From Cylicocyclus nassatus (Eukaryota; Nematoda; Chromadorea; Rhabditida; Strongylidae), in the NCBI GenBank assembly GCA_958299035.1, contig CATQJL010000112.1, positions 58,573,823 through 58,637,822 of the forward strand: a stretch of DNA of 64,000 nt, written 5' to 3'. The notes below the pieces were generated by a model that saw only the letters and a list, made by a program, of their open reading frames with translations, did no database searches and had not been told where the DNA came from. The position numbers and the translations under genes were made by a program. How positions within the stretch are numbered: the first letter of the stretch is position 1; each line of letters opens with the position of its first letter. Below are positions 46,901 to 57,504 of this stretch, in pieces.

Positions 46901-49900
46901 CGAGCTCGCCTCCGATCTTCGTCGAGTCTGCCTCGGCTCCATTCCCGACCTCATCCGAACAAGAGAGCCCCGCAGCTGCTACAAACGGTGCATGTATCCG
47001 CTGACTCACATCTTCGCGATGGGATGAAGCAAGACGAGGCGCGTGCGTGGTTTATTACATGGGTATTGCTTTGCGTGTATCTCTGGTCATTCCTTACTAT
47101 GCATTCTTTCTCTATACATTATCATCTCTTTTCCTCTTTACCTTACCTGGCGCAACCTCGCATGTAGTCCCCCTACTTTCCTCTTCCGTAACACTCCTCA
47201 GAAGCTCTCAGCCAGGAGTGGTTAGTTGTCATATTTAGTCTCCGCCAACGAACTACGAACGCTTGAAGAGTTATTTCAATGGTATTTTTGCTAGAATGTT
47301 CGGAGGTGCCTAAAGGATTTATTAGTTGCCCTTCATTATTGCTTATCAGGTTTTCATAGAGTCGTAATGGTTCCTTTCAAGTTCAACTCTTTCACCATAT
47401 GACTCCATATCTTTATCGTTCAAATTCAGGAAGTATTGTATTTATAGGTTCCGTTGCATATTGCCTTTCAGCAAAGCATTTATGATATTGAGAAGCATAT
47501 TGCTCATTCATCTACAGCATTTTTATGGAAATTTAATGGAAATCTCCTTTTCTTTTTTTCTCCAAAAATAAGCAGTTTGCGGAATCGCATGTTAGTCGTT
47601 GTGATGTATGTGTATGTTTGTACTATATTGATTGATCTTTATTGCAAACGTGCCTTAAGAGAGGATTTTTATAGAGCTGTGAATAAATTGTTCCTTTGTT
47701 TTGTGTTGTGGTCTCGTCCCAGGCCCTCAAAAAGTGGCTTATCTGGAGAAGTCGTCGGTGCGTTTGTGGTGGTGGACGTGGCTTTTCCTGTACCCGTTTC
47801 GTTGCTTTCGGGTTCAGTTGCCAGCATTTATCACTTCACTTTCAAGCCTATATTTCAATGTAGTCTTTGTCCAAAGGCATGCCTTCACTTTAATCTGTAA
47901 GCACTATATAATACAAATTGTATAAACTTTGTAGGACTTAGAGTTGTGAAAATACTAGACATAAGCTGACGGGATGAGCTTACGGTTATCGAAAACTTCA
48001 AAAACAAAGAACTGTGTTGAAAGATAAGACGAAAAGCTTACCCGAAACGGCGATAGCAAAAATTTTAGTACCTGAAACGTTGGTGGTGAAGTGAGCAACG
48101 AAACAAGACTTAGCCGCAAGTATATCTGGTTTTGCTGAAATGAGTTTAGAAGAAGCTCGATGACTATGGTTCGATGGGATTCCCCCTCCTCCCGTTTCTG
48201 AGCATTTGGTTTATGCTTGAGTTTACAGGCTATCTTAGTGTGAGTGTCAGAGCTCCAGCGATTCCGGCCCTCGCGTCCGCCTCGTTCCAGCCTTGCGCCG
48301 CGTTCGCTAATGAATGTGTCCTCCAGCATTTCTCCACGCTCGCCAGGCTTTAATCACCGCTCAGGCATGGGGAAATGACCAGAGGACACGTCCGCGAACG
48401 CGGCGCAAGGCCGGGACGAGGCGACGCGAGTATCCGCGCCACTGGAGCTCTGACGTCCACAATGAAATAACGTATACCCGGGGAAACTTTAGTTTTAATG
48501 GTCGTCCAAGAGATTTTAGTTTTGATTCGGTGAAGCTTTTTGAACATAAAGTTACAAAGAGTACAAACAGTCTATGCATGGAGCCTTCTACTGTCTATCA
48601 TATCCTACACTTCAGACCGATGAGATCGCGCCTATATCGTTTGGTGATCTGAACTCCGTCGGTGATTGTCATCCGGAATGTGACGGCGGATGCTCCGAGA
48701 GCAGATCAGCTGTTGCCTGTTTTCGCTGCAAACATTTCACACAAACGCTACGTAACAAAGCTGGAAATGGGTTCAAGTGCGTAATCTGTGTAAAGAAATT
48801 ACGAACAGAGTGGATTCTACTAGTTCTAGGTGTGTCACTCATTGCGATGATACGTATTACTTGGATGGGACGAATTGCAAGATGTGCTCTCCACATTGCC
48901 ATTCCTGCACACAAGCTGAGGTTAGAATATGGTCAAAGAAAAATTTTCACTTTGAGAGCATCACCTCACATTGTTGGTTGTCGTCATTCGAACGGTTGGC
49001 TATTCTGCAACCGAGCTGGCCGGTGGCGGTAAAATATATATCATGAATGACAGCATAAAACGTCGGAAATTCAACAAATGAGCTATGCAGTAGGAAAAAA
49101 GGGCGTAGCAGTCTCAAAAAATATTTGTGCGAATTACTACCGGTATGAGAACGACTCTATGCGCTACTTCTGTTGCGGAACGGGCAAGAACTTGGGGTTT
49201 TGGTGACTGTCCACGGTGGTCTGAGTTCGAATAGTTAAAGTTTACAAAACACTTTTGAGGTGCTGCTGGCGAGATTTCTTTCGTATCATTTGAAGTAGGT
49301 AGGCAATAAGTAGGGTATCGAAAGTGCAGGTAAGGATTACGGAAAATATGTTTTGCTCGTAAGTCTCAGAATACGGCGATTTGAATCAAGACACTTTCGT
49401 TTTTTTTAAACCTGAAAATGCGAGTCTAAATACCTGGTAATGTTCTTCTACACTAAATCAAAACAATTTTCCTTTTTTTTTACCTGAAGTTGACGCTAAG
49501 TATTATTTTTTTTCTTCCAAGGGAAGGCCAGTCAATCAGAGTAGCCTTTCAGGTGGGATTTCTAACTATTTTGGAGGACAAGAAATGCGATTCTGTCCTC
49601 GATATCTGCATAGCGTCCCTGAGTACCGGGTTATGGTGTTCTTTTTAACTGTGAAGTCAAATGTGATCAGAATGATAGTGATTCTTACGTGCTCTTCAGT
49701 GCTCAAATGGAGAAGTGACGGTCATACTTATATTGAACTGAAAATATTTATTACACTAGCGTGAAGTGTCATATATAGCAGCTCTATTCGAAGATATCTC
49801 TGTTCTATTTTAACCGTCTTTGAAAGCGTCTCAATTTTTTCAAGAACATCTCTTGCAGAGGCGCCTTGCAGATAGAGGAGACAAATTCGGAGTCATTGTT

Positions 49901-51176
49901 ACATCTAAAAATGTCACTTCGATGAAATTCGAAGTGAATTTCATCGAATCCTTCGTCATCAGAAATTTTCGGCCGTATTTCCAGCGGCCGTTTTACATAT
50001 TGTTACACAGTTTTACATATTGTTACACAGCTACTCAGTAATTGCCATAGAACGAGTGTTCTTGAGAAGATGTCGCGCTTTTGGAAAATTCACTTTCTAA
50101 AGAATATGTAAAAAAAATATCAAGTCAAACCTGCCAGTTCATTTGTTTCCTTTTGCGGTTTCTACTGCTTGAAAAATCCTATTTTGTATTCTGAAAGTTT
50201 TGTGATCTGGAAACCAAAATTTGTTGGCTAAATGGCTTAAAAAGCAATGCGGAGAAGTTGTTCGGATATCATGCAAACTCCATATAATCAAGCTATAAGT
50301 ATCAACCTGCCGGAAATTCTTCTCACATTAACAGTATTTAAGATCTGCGAGACATGTCCAGGTGCTCAGCTTCTTGTCTACGTCAAGCATTCTCCTCAGT
50401 TTGGTAAATGTGTGGATTCATGTTCTGAGGGACAAGTTCCAGATTGTAAGCTTCCCATTTCCACTTTTTCTTGGGATTAGTCTCTGATGGCTCAGATGAG
50501 ACCAACTTGGTGCAAGCTCGTTGCGTTCTTCGTGGTGAACGATGCGGTGAAGGCTACTATTTGAACTCGATTGGAAAATGTGATCAATGCGATCCGGCTT
50601 GCTCAACATGCCATGGTCCAGGTAGAGAAAAGCATCACCGAAGTCCTTTGACGGTATCAGAATATAGTTCTCTTTTTCTAGGTTCCTTGGGTTGTGATAC
50701 ATGTGCAAAAGGTTACGGAAATCGTTCTACCGGTTATTGTCGAAAGTGTTGTGCTAATGGAGAACAACCATCGCAAGATTATCGATGTGGTGAGAAGAAT
50801 TCTTCATTCTAAACTTTGTGGAAATTTTCCGGATTGGAGAAAACATCTCATATTTACAGAGGATTGCTCACCTAATGCTAAATATCCTGCACGCCATCGA
50901 AGCTCTAGTTTGGTGTGGTCTTTTGCCTCGATGATAGTAGTTGTGGTCATAGTTTGTCTGTTCGGAAGTGTGGGATACTGCATTCTGAAAGATGATCGCA
51001 ATCAGATTGAGTGGGTCTCCATATTGAATGATTTAGAACCTTGTAAGCGAATTTATGCTTTCAGTTACACTCCGCTGCCACACTACAACAGCCAAACCGA
51101 CGAAGTGCATATCTTGGGTTCAGATTCAGATGACGAGGAAGATCCTGTCTTCGATGCAAAACGCACCGAAATTTGA
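40903..51176 (+). CDS. bli-4: BLI-4 furin-type proprotein convertase (23 exons)
   Basis: Subtilisin/kexin-like calcium serine protease that cuts precursors after paired basic residues in the secretory pathway; the worm protein is needed for cuticle collagen processing. Exons: 40903-40965, 41020-41133, 42595-42777, 42839-42997, 43075-43181, 43234-43332, 43417-43507, 43714-43776, 43850-44013, 44514-44670, 44728-44828, 44880-44996, 45045-45155, 45207-45316, 45367-45452, 45509-45629, 45686-45816, 48616-48776, 48830-48920, 50343-50445, 50481-50621, 50682-50789, 50860-51176. Phases join throughout, giving 965 residues. Signal peptide 1-17; propeptide with RRRKR (79-83) and RRRTKR (ends 109); Asp204, His243 (HGTRCAGE), oxyanion Asn344 (ASGNGG), Ser417 (GTSASAP). 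The His-Asn and Asn-Ser spacings (101, 73) equal furin's. P domain about 490-650 with RGD at 552-554; Cys-rich repeats 660-863; membrane helix about 879-903; tail with SDSDDEED. The C-terminal half resembles C. elegans BLI-4 rather than the other worm convertases. Confidence 0.94.
41134..42594. other. Large bli-4 intron (between exons 2 and 3)
   Basis: This intron of 1461 bases is far longer than most others in the gene. It contains open frames on both strands, including a Tyr/Gly/Asn/Ser-rich minus-strand one (41781-42080). I see no transposon boundary. It may hold regulatory sequence or an alternative exon. Confidence 0.4.
44190..44335. mobile_element. MITE-like hairpin in bli-4 intron 9
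   Basis: CGGCCAGACTTCGCTCAAAA then GCGCCCAAATTTCTC returns inverted as GAGAAGTTTGGGCGCTTTCG and AAAAGTCTGGCCAGTG. The arms are over 40 bases with small gaps, and the centre is purine-rich. It lies between exons 9 and 10 and does not touch their splice sites. Confidence 0.65.
46354..46431 (+). CDS. bli-4: Possible alternative last exon, short Cys-rich end
   Basis: A strong acceptor (TTTTTTGTTTCTACTGCAG) is followed in phase 0, matching the donor at 45816, by 25 codons rich in Cys ([10 protein letters not shown]) and a stop. Joined to residues 1-659 this would give a 684-residue form. It is weaker than the two ends downstream because it is short and I cannot match it to a known isoform. The acceptor could serve another purpose. 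Confidence 0.35.
   Translation, partial: RNIWCPVECCCKCAFSLTEESRACK
46478..46696 (+). CDS. bli-4: Alternative last exon, basic secreted-type end
   Basis: After the acceptor TGGTGTCTTGCAG, 72 codons in phase 0 follow, then TAG. The translation begins [15 protein letters not shown] and ends [10 protein letters not shown]. It is rich in Arg, Pro, Ser and Trp, has no membrane helix and no Cys. Spliced from the donor at 45816, it would make a 731-residue secreted convertase lacking the Cys-rich repeats. Worm bli-4 is known to produce isoforms that differ only after the P domain, which is just where this exon sits. Confidence 0.65.
   Translation, partial: KFPKRPTAFSRTRQFPIPGAIASHRSPFLRPSASRAHTRPLVNAGQWVFSTRANQWVWVNPRHREHRRVRRY
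46816..47004 (+). CDS. bli-4: Alternative last exon, membrane-anchored end
   Basis: The acceptor GCGTTCTCACTGCAG is followed in phase 0 by 62 codons and TGA. The translation opens with a hydrophobic helix ([20 protein letters not shown] then SAAIAC), then RR and a Ser/Pro/Ala/Glu-rich tail ending NGACIR. Joined at 45816 it would give a 721-residue convertase anchored directly after the P domain, without the Cys-rich repeats. A likely poly(A) signal AATAAA lies at 47682-47687. The region is GC-rich compared with the flanking introns, as expected of coding sequence. Confidence 0.65.
   Translation: MTFPVMLMVVQAVVLLVIAVSAAIACRRASSPPIFVESASAPFPTSSEQESPAAATNGACIR
48247..48453. mobile_element. 207-bp GC-rich hairpin in bli-4 intron 17
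   Basis: TCAGAGCTCCAGCG at the left and CGCCACTGGAGCTCTGA at the right are inverted ends. Inner arms CTTGCGCCGCGTTCG and CGAACGCGGCGCAAGG pair exactly. The loop holds CCAGCATTTCTCCACGCTCG. It sits about 160 bases before the first Cys-rich exon. MITE-like, no clear target duplication. Confidence 0.7.
48921..50342. other. Large bli-4 intron before exon 20
   Basis: The intron is 1422 bases long. A 20-base segment (TTTTACATATTGTTACACAG) is duplicated in tandem at about 49993-50031. TTTTGGTGACTGTCC near 49198 repeats a word from the element at 12361. No coding exon seen. Confidence 0.45.
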
Positions 51177-52229
51177 TCTCGTCTCGTCTAAGAGCAGCTT
51201 AGATTCTATGAAAACTGCCATATAGGAGAAGTAAGTACGAAAGTAGTTGTTTTTCGTTAATTTTGTTTCAAATAGATTTGCAGCTATTTTTCATAGGTAT
51301 TTCGAGTAGATTCCCTGTCAAGTAGGTACTTAGACAGTACTATTCACATCTTCTAATTGTACTAATTTGCATTGGCTTCTCACTTAGTTCAAAGCTACTT
51401 TTCTTCCTTCCTAAACTCACTTCTCGTTATTTTCATATACCTCTGTCCTTTCCATAAGCATAATTTGCGGTGAAATGGAGTCACCTTGACCAATTGCTAT
51501 ATCCAAAGGGAACTTGCCTATGGTACCGCGGGGATACAGGTGCCGCTATATCATTTATCAAAATACGATCATTGTGTTTTCATTGCCTTGAATTGTTCAG
51601 ATGTGTTCCTATAACCTAATTATAATCGAAAACCAACATATTTCGGTTCAACTGTGCCTTTATCCTTTTACATTTTCATGAAGAGACTTTCCTCCATTCA
51701 TTGACCGTCCCATTCAAGTACTATTCACTTCAATGTTGTATGTGCACTCTACACAGGTACAGCATCTATAATCAATTCTGTGATTGTTGTTAATTTATCA
51801 TATATTTCTTTTTCCTAGTGTCATTCGTTGTTGGTATTCATTCGTTACATAAAAGCTGTGTATCCTGCAAGTTTGATGTATGCAGAATGTTTTTTCTGCA
51901 TTGTTGAGGACCACATTTCAACGATAATTGTTCCAAGAGCTTCTTCAGAATAAGCACAAGTCTTCTAGTTTTCGGCTTTTGATAGCCCTGCTAGGCTCTT
52001 TCTGACTATTTACTCTCTTCTTTCGTCCTCCCCTTCGATCGCCTTTGTGTACAAATGGCATTGGAATAAGAACGGCAACTGAAATGATTTGAAGTGCTAC
52101 GATAATTCGAGCATCAGTAACGAGCATTTATTGATAAATTTATGCCTTTAAAGCTGACTGATTGATAAAGCGGCATATGATACCCGATTTTTATAAAGGC
52201 AGCTTTCGAGCAAGAACTTAATTTTTAGC
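51177..52229. other. 3' flank of bli-4
   Basis: 3' untranslated and intergenic sequence. No consensus AATAAA was found close to the stop. No other gene seen. Confidence 0.4.
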
Positions 52230-53520
52230 TTTTTCGCTTACGTGGGTTCATCTGCTATGCTGAGTCCAAATATCCAAAAAACCCTCAGATATGAATTTGG
52301 ACGAGTGAAGCAGTTCTCGTCAAGAGTGGGATGCAGAGTTCGCTGTAGAACCCTATGGTCTTGTCTCAGCGGCATGAGAAAGGGACAAAGGAACAGAATC
52401 TCCATTAGGCACCGCTTCCGCGGACTTGCCCGTTGGATACCGTGTGAGAACCCAGGTCCGCAGAAGCGCTGTTTGATTGAGTCGTTCCCGCGCATGCACA
52501 TATGGTCTGCAGTTTGAAATTTACAGGTGGGCGAGTTTTTCCCGCAGGAGGAGGGGGTGGGGATTTGATCGCCCAACTTCTCAAGTGAATATCTCGCTTC
52601 TAGTCCAACTCACGATACCACTTCATTGTGCTATGACATGTTAGTAAGCGTCGCCCAGCGGAAGCGGCTGGTTACTAACAAGACTACAGTGTTGTGATAG
52701 AAGGTTTATTATCTGTCGAATAGGAAACTATAGGAAACGTGGGAGGAGTGGATCGTGGACTTGAGAGGATGAGTGTGTGGTTGACTTCGGGGCAACCGCC
52801 CCAGGAGAGAGAGTGAGTGTCGTTGGAGCTCTTCGCGTGCTCGATGTGACTGGTTATATACCTTAGCGTTATCATAGCACATCATCCCCGAGAATATAGG
52901 AATCACTGTTCTCATAACAAACAAACAATAACATCGGATAATATCCCAAGCAAAGAGCGCGCGATAACATTCCAGTACAAGGAGCGCTGCTCTTACATGT
53001 TCAAGGGTGTCCACTTCCACATGGAGCTAGTAGAATTTATACAATCCCTTTGAATGCAGTGTCCGAGAACTCGATTTCTAAAAAATCCACTTAGCTGAAG
53101 TTATCCCTAACGCTGCATCCAAAATCCACATTAGAGCTCGAAAACCGTTCAAAGCCATACAATTTGAAATAGGACGGCTCCCCAGGCTGAGATGCAGAGT
53201 CGTTCCGGGACCTTAAAGGCAGTGGGTCGACAGAATGAGACCCGTGGCAAAACAAGGTCACAGAGTAGGAGCCCCATAATGGAACCTACGGGCCACAGTT
53301 CGACCTTTCTCTGCCACTTCTAACCCCCGAAATTTCAAAGCGAAAGCAGCGCTCATCTCCTGTCCTCTCCGAACCCGCCCACCCCATGGACGAGTGAACG
53401 CGAAGCCCGTCATGGCGAAGACGCAGAGTCGCTGCGGGACCTCATGCTTATAGCATTGCGGCTGGCGCTCTGACCCTTCGCAGTTGTCACCCGCAGGTGG
53501 GCCGCCCATAAAATGGCTGA
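52230..53520. mobile_element. Patchwork of TTAA-family elements and relics
   Basis: An AGGCAGTGGGTCGACAGAAT terminus follows TTAA at 53213-53216. The sequence after it to about 53350 (GAGACCCGTGGCAAAACAAG, AACCCCCGAAATTTC) reappears inverted at 56420-56547. The block TCCAAAATCCACATTAGAGC near 53119 and GGACG(A/G)GTGAAGCA near 52297 resemble parts of 56552-56960. I cannot place the other boundaries. No gene in the interval. Confidence 0.5.
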
Positions 53521-53761
53521 TCACACTAAAACCCGGTGCACCGGCGGGAGACATGACATCAGTTTTACCCGGATTTTACCGCGATTTTGCTCCGATTCGC
53601 GGATTTCGGAATACGTCAGCTCCATTTATCGTTTTCCTTTTGGTTTTTTGATCGACGGTCAATCTCTTGTCTACTCTTTTTGCTCGAAACGTGATGTATC
53701 TCCACCATTTTGATATAATATTAGTCAAAAGTAGCAGATACTCGGAATATTGTCATTGCAG

Positions 53762-54906
53762 GGCCCACACGGCCGATGAAGAACATTTACGATGGGCGTA
53801 CTCGTGTGATGGTGACAGTGATTTCGTTGAAGCCGTAGATAATGAAGAGGAACCATCAGTAAAGCTTCTCACATTCAGCTTCCAATGTCGCCGTCTGAAA
53901 GGAAGTGAGGAAATGTCTGACGACGATGAAGAGGCTGAAATGAGCTGGATGAAATCAGTGGAGGAAGAAGTGCGTAGCTGACAAGATGGTGGGCTTTTTT
54001 TGAACTATCAAATTCATTTTGCGAAGATCATGATTACACATTTTATATAGACGTGCAATGGATTGTCTTCCGATACTAAGGATGGAACAAAGTTACTACC
54101 CTTGGTAGACTACATTCTCATTTTGACCAAGGTGATTCAAAGCAATTGTACATAGACTGTGCTACGCATATTTATCTGCCATCAAATTTTCGAAGATATC
54201 GTAACACAAGCTGCTGTCGCAGATCTCAGATCTGGAAGGGTTTGTAGAGAAGAATGGTGTTGAAAAGGTACATGTAATTTAGTGAGAATATTGAGTGGCT
54301 TAATTATCTGCTTTTAGATTTTTTCGCTATACAGTCTACCCTCTCTTGCAGCAGATTTGGCTGCGAGCACATTCTCCACTAGTGTCGGTAGTATTGTCAA
54401 ATTCGTTTTGGTGAGTGTCCAGTTTTCTCAGAAGTGGTATTCGCAACACTGACATCAGTTTTCTACCGGCTATCCAACACTCTTTCAATTGTAGAAACAC
54501 GCAGAATCTGGAGACAAACTCATGTTTGCAATCATGGAGGTATTCTTGCAATCTGAATTCAATCCCAATCCCAATCGAGTCTGGGATGCTTGGCTGACTG
54601 ATACTGGTAAGAGGCTACATGTAGGATTCCGCAAGTGCTCAGTGTGACTCTCATCATCAAGATAAAATAGTCGCTATGTACTTTTGATACTAGTTTTGAT
54701 TTAGAAATAATCGCTGCACAAGATTCAAGATCTGAACACTATCTTTCTGGGTGGCTCGAGTATTGTCTTGGGACCTATTCAACACGGATGTGCCTGCTTA
54801 CTATCTTGATGCTGACCGAGCAACTCTCCTGGCGTCAAAGGTAAAACTTTCGTCTTTAGAAGTCTACGCTGTTGATGCTGATGTTTCTCAGAAGAAGCGC
54901 ATATGA
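53762..54906 (+). CDS. 3' exons of an unrecognised gene
   Basis: Seven segments join in phase: 53762-53969, 54051-54131, 54223-54267, 54318-54410, 54495-54606, 54761-54840 and 54892-54906 (stop TGA). The product part (about 210 residues) begins AHTADEEHLRWAYS after an unseen upstream exon, has an acidic stretch (SDDDEEAEM, VEEE), then helical hydrophobic sequence (LEGFVEK, IFSLYSLPSL, DKLMFAIMEVFLQSEF, NPNPNRVWDAWL), and ends WDLFNTDVPAYYLDADRATL then LASKKKRI. I do not recognise the family; helical-repeat scaffold character is a guess. The first exons are not found, because repeats occupy the upstream sequence. The 3' end is the weakest point: a second open frame (54894-54992, acidic, ending ANDTY) overlaps the last exon in another phase. 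Confidence 0.6.
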
Positions 54907-55081
54907 CATTGAGCACTGACTTGAACGTTATCGAAAAAACGGAATCCGCCAACATTGCAGTCGAGGAAACGGATGCGAACGATACATATTAGTGCAGTTC
55001 CAGTGTTTTTGTGAAGCGTTTTTTTGATGTAGTTTATTTAATTTTGCGCTGCTGTAGATTTTTCCCTACCATGAAGTTTCG

Positions 55082-55087
55082 AATAAA
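55082..55087 (+). terminator. Poly(A) signal of the downstream gene
   Basis: AATAAA lies 90-175 bases after the two candidate stop codons of the preceding gene, at the spacing expected for a nematode 3' untranslated region. Confidence 0.55.
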
Positions 55088-55235
55088 TACTAAAGCATGA
55101 TTTGTGAGTAACAGTGAAAGAAGACAGCACGGTAAAAGTGGGACACACAAGTATAGAGTATATACTATATACTTGTGTTCCACTATGTGTATACTTCCGC
55201 TACATATATAATACATATAATATGTATTATATAAT

Positions 55236-56197
55236 ATACTAGCTGGCTTACCCGGCTCCGCCGTATCCGGACCAAACTTGGCACACATACACTTCGGGCC
55301 CCGGCGGGTGTCACAGTCCACTTTTCGTTATCGATCGATGTCGATTTTACCGATTTTTATCGATTTTTTTGCAGAGTTCACCTACAGGGCTAGGAGTTGG
55401 CACAGGGGGGGGGGGGGAAGTGAGCATGGGGATTCCGAATACAATATTAGTTTTCAGAATTATCGATTACTTTTACTGATTTTGTCGATTTTTTGTAAAT
55501 TTTGACATGCGAGGCTGGGATTTTGCACAGGGGGGTAATCGAGCATGCTGATTACGAACACAATATTAGTTTTCAGGATCGTCCATTACTTTTATCGATT
55601 TTATCGATTTTTTTGTAAAGTTTGACCTGCGGGGCTGGGAGTTTGCACAGGGGGGTAATCGAGCATGCAGATTACGAATACAATATTAGTTTTCAAGATC
55701 GTCTATTACTTTTATCGATTTTATCGATTTTTTGAAAATTTGAGCTAGGGGGCTGGAATTTGGCACAGGGGTGTAATCGAGCATGCTGATCACCCCCCTT
55801 GGGGATGATCAGCATGCTCGATTACCCCCCTGTGCCAACTCCCAGCCCCCTAGCTCAAACTTTGCAAAAATCGATAAAATCGATAAAAGTAATCGATAAT
55901 CCCGAAAACCAATATTGTATTCGGAATCCCCATGCTCGATTACCCCCCTGTGCCAACTCCCAGCCCCGTAGGTGAACTCAGCAAAAAAATCGATAAAAAT
56001 CGATAAAATCGATATCGATCGATGACGAAAAGTAGCCTATGACACGCGCCGGGGCCCGTAGCGTATGTGTGCCAAGTTTGGTCCGGATCGGTTCAGAAAT
56101 GGAATTTTCTATTCGGAACATACGTACAGACAGACAGACAGACATACATACATACATACATACATACATACAAACAGACATTCAGCTTTATATATAA
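55236..56197. mobile_element. Large palindrome with microsatellite tail
   Basis: Starts CTAGCTGGCTTACCCGGCTC and ends ACATTCAGCTTTATATATAA then GAT, as in the 302-bp copy at 5189. Here the hairpin arms are expanded to nearly 400 bases: units with GGGGGTAATCGAGCATGC, GGGCTGGGAGTTTGCACAGG and ATCGATTTTATCGATTTTTT repeat three to four times on the left and return inverted on the right, meeting near 55793. Tail of GACA and CATA repeats at about 56126-56172. Non-autonomous; class unsure. Confidence 0.7.
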
Positions 56198-56419
56198 GAT
56201 ACATATATACACTTACGAAGGTGAACCACAGCTTGAAATAAGGATCGGGGCATTACGATGTCTCCCGCAGGTCACCCGATAATGACCGGAGAATGCCCCG
56301 CACTCTTGCCTCGATGCAAACACAGGTGTCCCGATTTTGCCCCGACACCGATTTTGTGTGACGCGCAGTTGGTCAATGAGATCACACCATTTTAACTTGC
56401 GGGTGACAACTGCGAATGT

Positions 56420-56547
56420 CTGAGTTGAAATTTCGGGGGTTAGAAGTGGCAGAGAAAGATCGAATTTTGGCTCATAGGTCCCATTATGGGGGCTCCTACC
56501 CTGTGATCTTGTTTTGCCACGGGTCTCATTCTGCCGACCTACTGCCT
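56420..56547. mobile_element. Right part of a TTAA-family element
   Basis: Ends ATTCTGCCGACCTACTGCCT directly before TTAA (56548-56551). The preceding sequence is the inverted counterpart of 53217-53350. The left boundary is not resolved; it may start after the palindrome at 56197. Confidence 0.55.
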
Positions 56548-56551
56548 TTAA

Positions 56552-56960
56552 AGGCAGTGGCTCGGCAAATCTCAATCTAGTCAAATTTGCGCTTACCTGG
56601 GTTATTCAAAACGCCGATCCCGAAAATCCACTTTTTAAAGCTTGAAAACGTCGAAAAGCGTTTTTTAATGCCCTTCCCTTTGGAATTGGACGGGTGAAGC
56701 AAAGCCGATGACGCTAAATCGTTCAAGGACCTAGTGGTTATAGCTTTGCGACGGGCAGCCTCCAATGGTAAGAAGCAAATTGCCAACTCGTCCAGTTGCG
56801 TGTAAGATTGGCCTGCGCGTGTAAGTTTGAAAGCGATTTTCTCGGCAGGGAAAGCATGCTGTGCAACCGGGATTACACTGTTTTCATACTTGGACGATAA
56901 GGAACGTAACGCGTTAAAATCCTGAGTTGTTGGATTTTGCCGATACTTGCCACACTGCCT
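56552..56960. mobile_element. 409-bp TTAA-type MITE
   Basis: AGGCAGTGGCTCGGCAAATC at the left and GATACTTGCCACACTGCCT at the right are imperfect inverted ends. TTAA lies on both sides (56548-56551, 56961-56964). The left TTAA is shared with the element that ends at 56547. No coding capacity. Confidence 0.75.
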
Positions 56961-57094
56961 TTAACTTCAACTGCGGCGGTGCAGTCGGTTTCACCCCGGA
57001 CTAGGCGGAATATTCTACAAGGAGCGGCGCGTGAGCATAGCGCTGGCTCCGCAGCTTCAAAATAAAAAGCTTCCATTTAAGCGATTCCCTTCCC

Positions 57095-57400
57095 AGCGGG
57101 GATGTTAATGCATGCAGCCCGGCTCCATGTCAGGAGTCACGCCGCGCGCCGCGCCGCTTCGCCGCGCACGTCGCGTCTAAATCTTGTACCCCATAAAACT
57201 GCCCGGAGCTAAAGTGGCACGACGCCAGTCTAGAGGGGTGCGGGGGGGGGGCAGATACATGGCTCGTGCCATAAGTAAGACTGCGCCAGGAGTGCTAGCT
57301 TCTGTTTTGCTGACATCGCTTGCGGCATCGCTTCGCGAAAAATTCGCGCTGACCGTGACTCCTGACTTTCCCCCTGCAGCCCTAAGTGAGCGAACCATGA
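57095..57400. repeat. GC-rich inverted repeat with G run
   Basis: TGTCAGGAGTCACGCCGCGC near 57126 pairs with GCGCTGACCGTGACTCCTGA near 57346, and GCCGCTTCGCCGCG with CATCGCTTCGCGAA. A run of nine G lies near 57242. Frames are open on both strands (108 and 73 codons) but look like composition effects of GC-rich DNA, not a gene. Confidence 0.5.
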
Positions 57401-57504
57401 CATTGTTAAATCAAGGCGTAATAATTTTGTGGAGAGGAAGACGAAAGAGAAGCGGCGTTAGGAGGTGCATACTATACTTTGGACCAAATCGAATGAATTC
57501 GACC

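Noticed and set aside
46713..47027. Other-phase frames over the alternative exon at 46816
   Set aside because: Four frames are open here because the region is GC-rich; only the phase-0 frame after the 46815 acceptor gives a membrane helix in phase with bli-4.
50986..51086. An extra intron in the last bli-4 exon (GTCTCC...TTTCAG or GTAAGC...TTTCAG)
   Set aside because: Both choices shift the frame and would destroy the TPLPHYN and acidic tail that match the family.
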